NCBI GenBank assembly: GCA_013824485.1 | Contig: PNNY01000007.1 | Coordinates: forward strand, 1 to 34,491 | DNA from: Sideroxydans sp. | GTDB taxonomy: Bacteria > Pseudomonadota > Gammaproteobacteria > Burkholderiales > Gallionellaceae | Direction: 5' to 3' | Length of the DNA: 34,491 nt | In this document: in pieces, positions 32,166 through 34,491 of the stretch | Layout of the letters: every line of letters starts with the position of its first letter | How positions within the stretch are numbered: the stretch's first letter is position 1 | Notes under the pieces: generated by a model | The model's input: the letters and a program-made list of their open reading frames with translations, nothing else | What the model was told of the DNA's origin: nothing | Database searches by the model: none | Translations under genes and position numbers: made by a program

Positions 32166-33383
32166 ATGAAACGAACGAATGCGAGTCAGCATCCCAAGTT
32201 CGCGGCACTGTTGGCTAGTGCAGCGTTGCTTGGTTTGGTCTCACAAAGCGCACTGGCGGCGGGTACGGCTTCCGGTACCTCCATCAGCAACACGGCAACC
32301 TTGGCGTATAGCGTGGGTGCGGTTACTCAAACACCGATTACCTCTGCGGCGGCGGCTTTCGTGGTGGATAACAAAGTCAATCTGATCGTTGCTGAATTGG
32401 GCGGTGCTGCGACAACCGTGATTCCTGATCCAACACTGGGCACCGTATCGACATCGACCTTCACTGTGACCAACACCGGTAACACTACGCAAGACTTTAG
32501 CCTTGCGGTGGCTGACCTGGCGAATGGCACAGCGAACCCCTTCGGCGGTGCGTTGACCGACAACTACAACAGCACTCCAGCATGTACTGTGACCAACATC
32601 GTGGTGGCAGCAGGCTCGATGGGTGCATACACTGCAGGCGATTCGCACATCAATGCGCTGACTGCAGATAGCTCGGCTACCGTTACGGTGAGTTGTACTA
32701 CACCTGCGGCGCAAGCTAACAACAGCTTGGCAGTGATCTCGCTGACCGCGACAGCATTTGCGGATGATGCGGCGAACACGCTGGGTGGTGTTTTGGCGAA
32801 CGATACGGGTGTTGATGTTCCTGGCACCGTGCAGATCGTCTTCGCAGACGTCGCTGGCTCGGATGATGCAGCGTTGAGCGGCAGCCATTCCGCACGTGAT
32901 GCCTTCGTGGTGCAAACCGCAGTGTTGTCAGTTTCCAAAGTGGCGACGGTGATCTGTGATCCGGCGAACGGCGGCAAAGACATAGCCAATCCGAAGAACA
33001 TCCCGGGTGCGTACGTGCAATACGCCATCACCATCAGCAACACAGGTACGGCAGCAGCAACACTGAGCACCGTGACCGATGCCTTGCAAGCACAGTTGAC
33101 CTTTGATACTGCACTGATCAGTGGTGCTGGTGCTGCAACCAATTGCGCGGCGGGTTTGCAGTCCTTGTCGGCAACGGGTTTTGGTGCACTGCGCGGTACA
33201 GGTGCAACGACCTATGCTGCACCAGGTTTGGCAACTCAAGACGTGACTGCGGGTGCAACGACTTCTGGTCAGAACGTGACCATCAACTTTGCCACCTTGG
33301 CAGGTACGGCTTACGGCGCGGCTGATGCCGTGTTGCCAGCAAACGGTTTTGTCACGGTTTATTTCAACGCATTCGTGCAATAA
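32166..33383 (+). CDS. Secreted DUF11-type protein 3
   Basis: 405 residues. AAGGAG lies 7 bases before the ATG. Signal peptide MKRTNASQHPKFAALLASAALLGLVSQSALA, reported here in parts: basic n-region to Lys11, core FAALLASAALLGLV, cleavage near ALA-AGTASG. Mature start GTASGTSISNTATLAYSVG is a near copy of protein 1, as are the FVVDNKVN, NTGNTTQDFSLAVADL and TVSCTTPAAQANNSLAVIS stretches. The C-terminal half carries a DUF11 domain (YVQYAITISNTGTAAATLS). Very rich in Ala, Thr and Ser, poor in Lys. Same transcript as proteins 2 and 4 by spacing, unless the hairpin segment upstream terminates. Confidence 0.84.
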   Translation: MKRTNASQHPKFAALLASAALLGLVSQSALAAGTASGTSISNTATLAYSVGAVTQTPITSAAAAFVVDNKVNLIVAELGGAATTVIPDPTLGTVSTSTFTVTNTGNTTQDFSLAVADLANGTANPFGGALTDNYNSTPACTVTNIVVAAGSMGAYTAGDSHINALTADSSATVTVSCTTPAAQANNSLAVISLTATAFADDAANTLGGVLANDTGVDVPGTVQIVFADVAGSDDAALSGSHSARDAFVVQTAVLSVSKVATVICDPANGGKDIANPKNIPGAYVQYAITISNTGTAAATLSTVTDALQAQLTFDTALISGAGAATNCAAGLQSLSATGFGALRGTGATTYAAPGLATQDVTAGATTSGQNVTINFATLAGTAYGAADAVLPANGFVTVYFNAFVQ

Positions 33384-33398
33384 GCGTCGAGATAAGCA

Positions 33399-34491
33399 TT
33401 GTCTGATCGTTTGACAAATCATTCATCCCTGACCCGCACGGTCCGCCGTGTGGCAGGGGATGTCTTGGGCAGGTTGGCCGCAAGGCCAGCCCGCCTTTTA
33501 CTGCGCACTTCGGGTGTGCAGCAAAAGGCGTTGGCGTTCGTTTTATTGATGGGGGCTAGCAGTGTCGCGATGGCGGTGACGCCTGCAGGCTTCCATATCA
33601 ATAACACAGCAACGGCGAATTACAACGTGGGCGCAACACCGTTGTTGGCAACAGCCTCTGCCGCCAATGATGTCACAGCGAGCTGTATGAATGTCGGCGT
33701 GAAGATCGACTTGATGAAATACGTGCCACCCGCGAAGCAAGCGAGCGTGTCAGCGAACGCAACGAACATCAATTTCCAGCCCGCTGTCTACGCGCCTAGT
33801 GGCGCGATCACTGGGCCGTTCGTGCAGCTGCCTGGCTCAATATCGTTGACGGGGAATGCACTCGTACAATTTGTGCCAACAGTGGGTCAAAACGTATTGA
33901 TCGATACCGTGAATGATACGGCGGGCAAGCCCGTGGCGGCTTTTGCGCGAAGCGAGCCTATCTTTATTCGTGTCGTAAGTTATGGCGCTAATAAAGATGG
34001 CGCAGTGGCCGAAACAGTGGCGGTGACCGTTTCGACCGTCAATAGTGGTGATCAAGAAGTCGCTCAACTCACCGAGACAGGACCGTCTACAGGCATATTC
34101 GTGGGGGTGTTAGCCTCCAGTTTCGCATCGGTGACCACTCAGAACGACGGATATCTCAGTATCGCGAATGTAGAAGAAAGCATCACCGCGACCTATGTCT
34201 ATACAGACCCAAGTTGCCCTGTCGGTGCAGGCGTGTCCAGTTCTAGCAGTAGCTTGATCGACCCTTACGGTATCGTGTTCAACTCGGCGACAGGTGCACC
34301 CATCGCCAATGCGCGCGTCACCCTCATCAATACGGCGACAGGCCTGCCAGCCGTTGCCTATTGTGATGATGCAGTCACTGTCCTGCCGCAACCCGTTGTG
34401 ACGGGTACGGCCACCGCATGCGATCCAATCCCCGTTGCAGGCGGATTCAGATTCCCATTGGTTGCTGCGGGAAATTATCGCCTGCTCGTGG
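33399..34491 (+). CDS. Large secreted DUF11-cluster protein 4, truncated by window end
   Basis: Open from TTG 33399 (after a TAA at 33393) to the last base, at least 364 codons, no stop seen. The start is uncertain: TTG 33411 and GTG 33450 are alternatives. A long basic n-region (RTVRRVAGDVLGRLAARPAR) precedes a signal core (ALAFVLLMGASSVAMA) with cleavage before VTPAGFHINNTATANYNVG, the same opening motif as in proteins 1 and 3. Later parts show ETGPSTGIFVGVL and DPYGIVFNSATGAPIANARV, a carboxypeptidase-regulatory or SdrD B-like beta-sandwich. Probably a long, multi-domain surface protein. 15 bases separate it from gene 3. Confidence 0.75.
   Translation, partial: MSDRLTNHSSLTRTVRRVAGDVLGRLAARPARLLLRTSGVQQKALAFVLLMGASSVAMAVTPAGFHINNTATANYNVGATPLLATASAANDVTASCMNVGVKIDLMKYVPPAKQASVSANATNINFQPAVYAPSGAITGPFVQLPGSISLTGNALVQFVPTVGQNVLIDTVNDTAGKPVAAFARSEPIFIRVVSYGANKDGAVAETVAVTVSTVNSGDQEVAQLTETGPSTGIFVGVLASSFASVTTQNDGYLSIANVEESITATYVYTDPSCPVGAGVSSSSSSLIDPYGIVFNSATGAPIANARVTLINTATGLPAVAYCDDAVTVLPQPVVTGTATACDPIPVAGGFRFPLVAAGNYRLLV

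Noticed and set aside
32241-33142. Long minus-strand frames opposite DUF11 gene 3
   Set aside because: Produced by the Ala/Thr-rich codon bias of the plus-strand gene; no start signals or domains.

Overview
The window is about 34.5 kb of a betaproteobacterial chromosome. Gene content and order (birA-coaX-SPOR, miaB-ybeY-corC, lnt-glyQ-glyS-gmhB-plsC-ygjP, cyaY beside lptM-lysA) fit the order Nitrosomonadales, perhaps an iron-oxidising or methylotroph-like lineage. That placement is inferred from gene families only, since no rRNA or other taxonomic marker is present. Most genes are housekeeping genes packed into operons with ATGA start/stop overlaps.

Layout. 1-808: 3' part of malate:quinone oxidoreductase (mqo). 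812-4690 (-): large membrane sensor with six PAS domains plus GGDEF and EAL. 4872-7142: malic enzyme maeB. 7302-8785: a small unknown protein and a patatin-like lipase. 8782-11218: birA, coaX and a SPOR protein. 11288-11400: a CAT-anticodon tRNA and a strong terminator. 11423-11798 (-): two paralogous 30-residue membrane peptides. 11986-14615: miaB, ybeY, corC. 14634-16477 (-): cNMP-binding protein, marC, rluF-like pseudouridine synthase. 16557-23432: lnt, GIY-YIG protein, glyQ, glyS, gmhB, plsC, ygjP. 23436-26322 (-): an operon of a frataxin/aspartic-protease fusion, cyaY and a BCS1-like AAA ATPase. 26363-27743: lptM, lysA. 27919-28128: H1-like Lys/Ala-rich protein. 28369-29826 (-): mgtE. 30212 to the end: four genes for secreted DUF11-type proteins, preceded by a convincing sigma-54 promoter; the last gene runs off the window.

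The most notable content is the 23.4-26.3 kb operon. Between the usual neighbours cyaY and lptM-lysA lies an extra gene whose product joins an N-terminal frataxin-like domain, one transmembrane helix, a beta-rich domain and a C-terminal retropepsin-like (DTGA) protease. It is followed by genuine CyaY and by an AAA protein carrying the hallmarks of mitochondrial BCS1, the translocase that inserts the Rieske iron-sulfur protein. I infer a membrane-linked iron or iron-sulfur protein maturation or quality-control system; nothing in the sequence proves this.

Other notable items are the twin 30-aa membrane peptides, an in-frame palindromic insertion that extends the N terminus of GlyQ, a 60-bp internal duplication in the H1-like gene, and a sigma-54 promoter with an upstream palindrome serving the DUF11 cluster.
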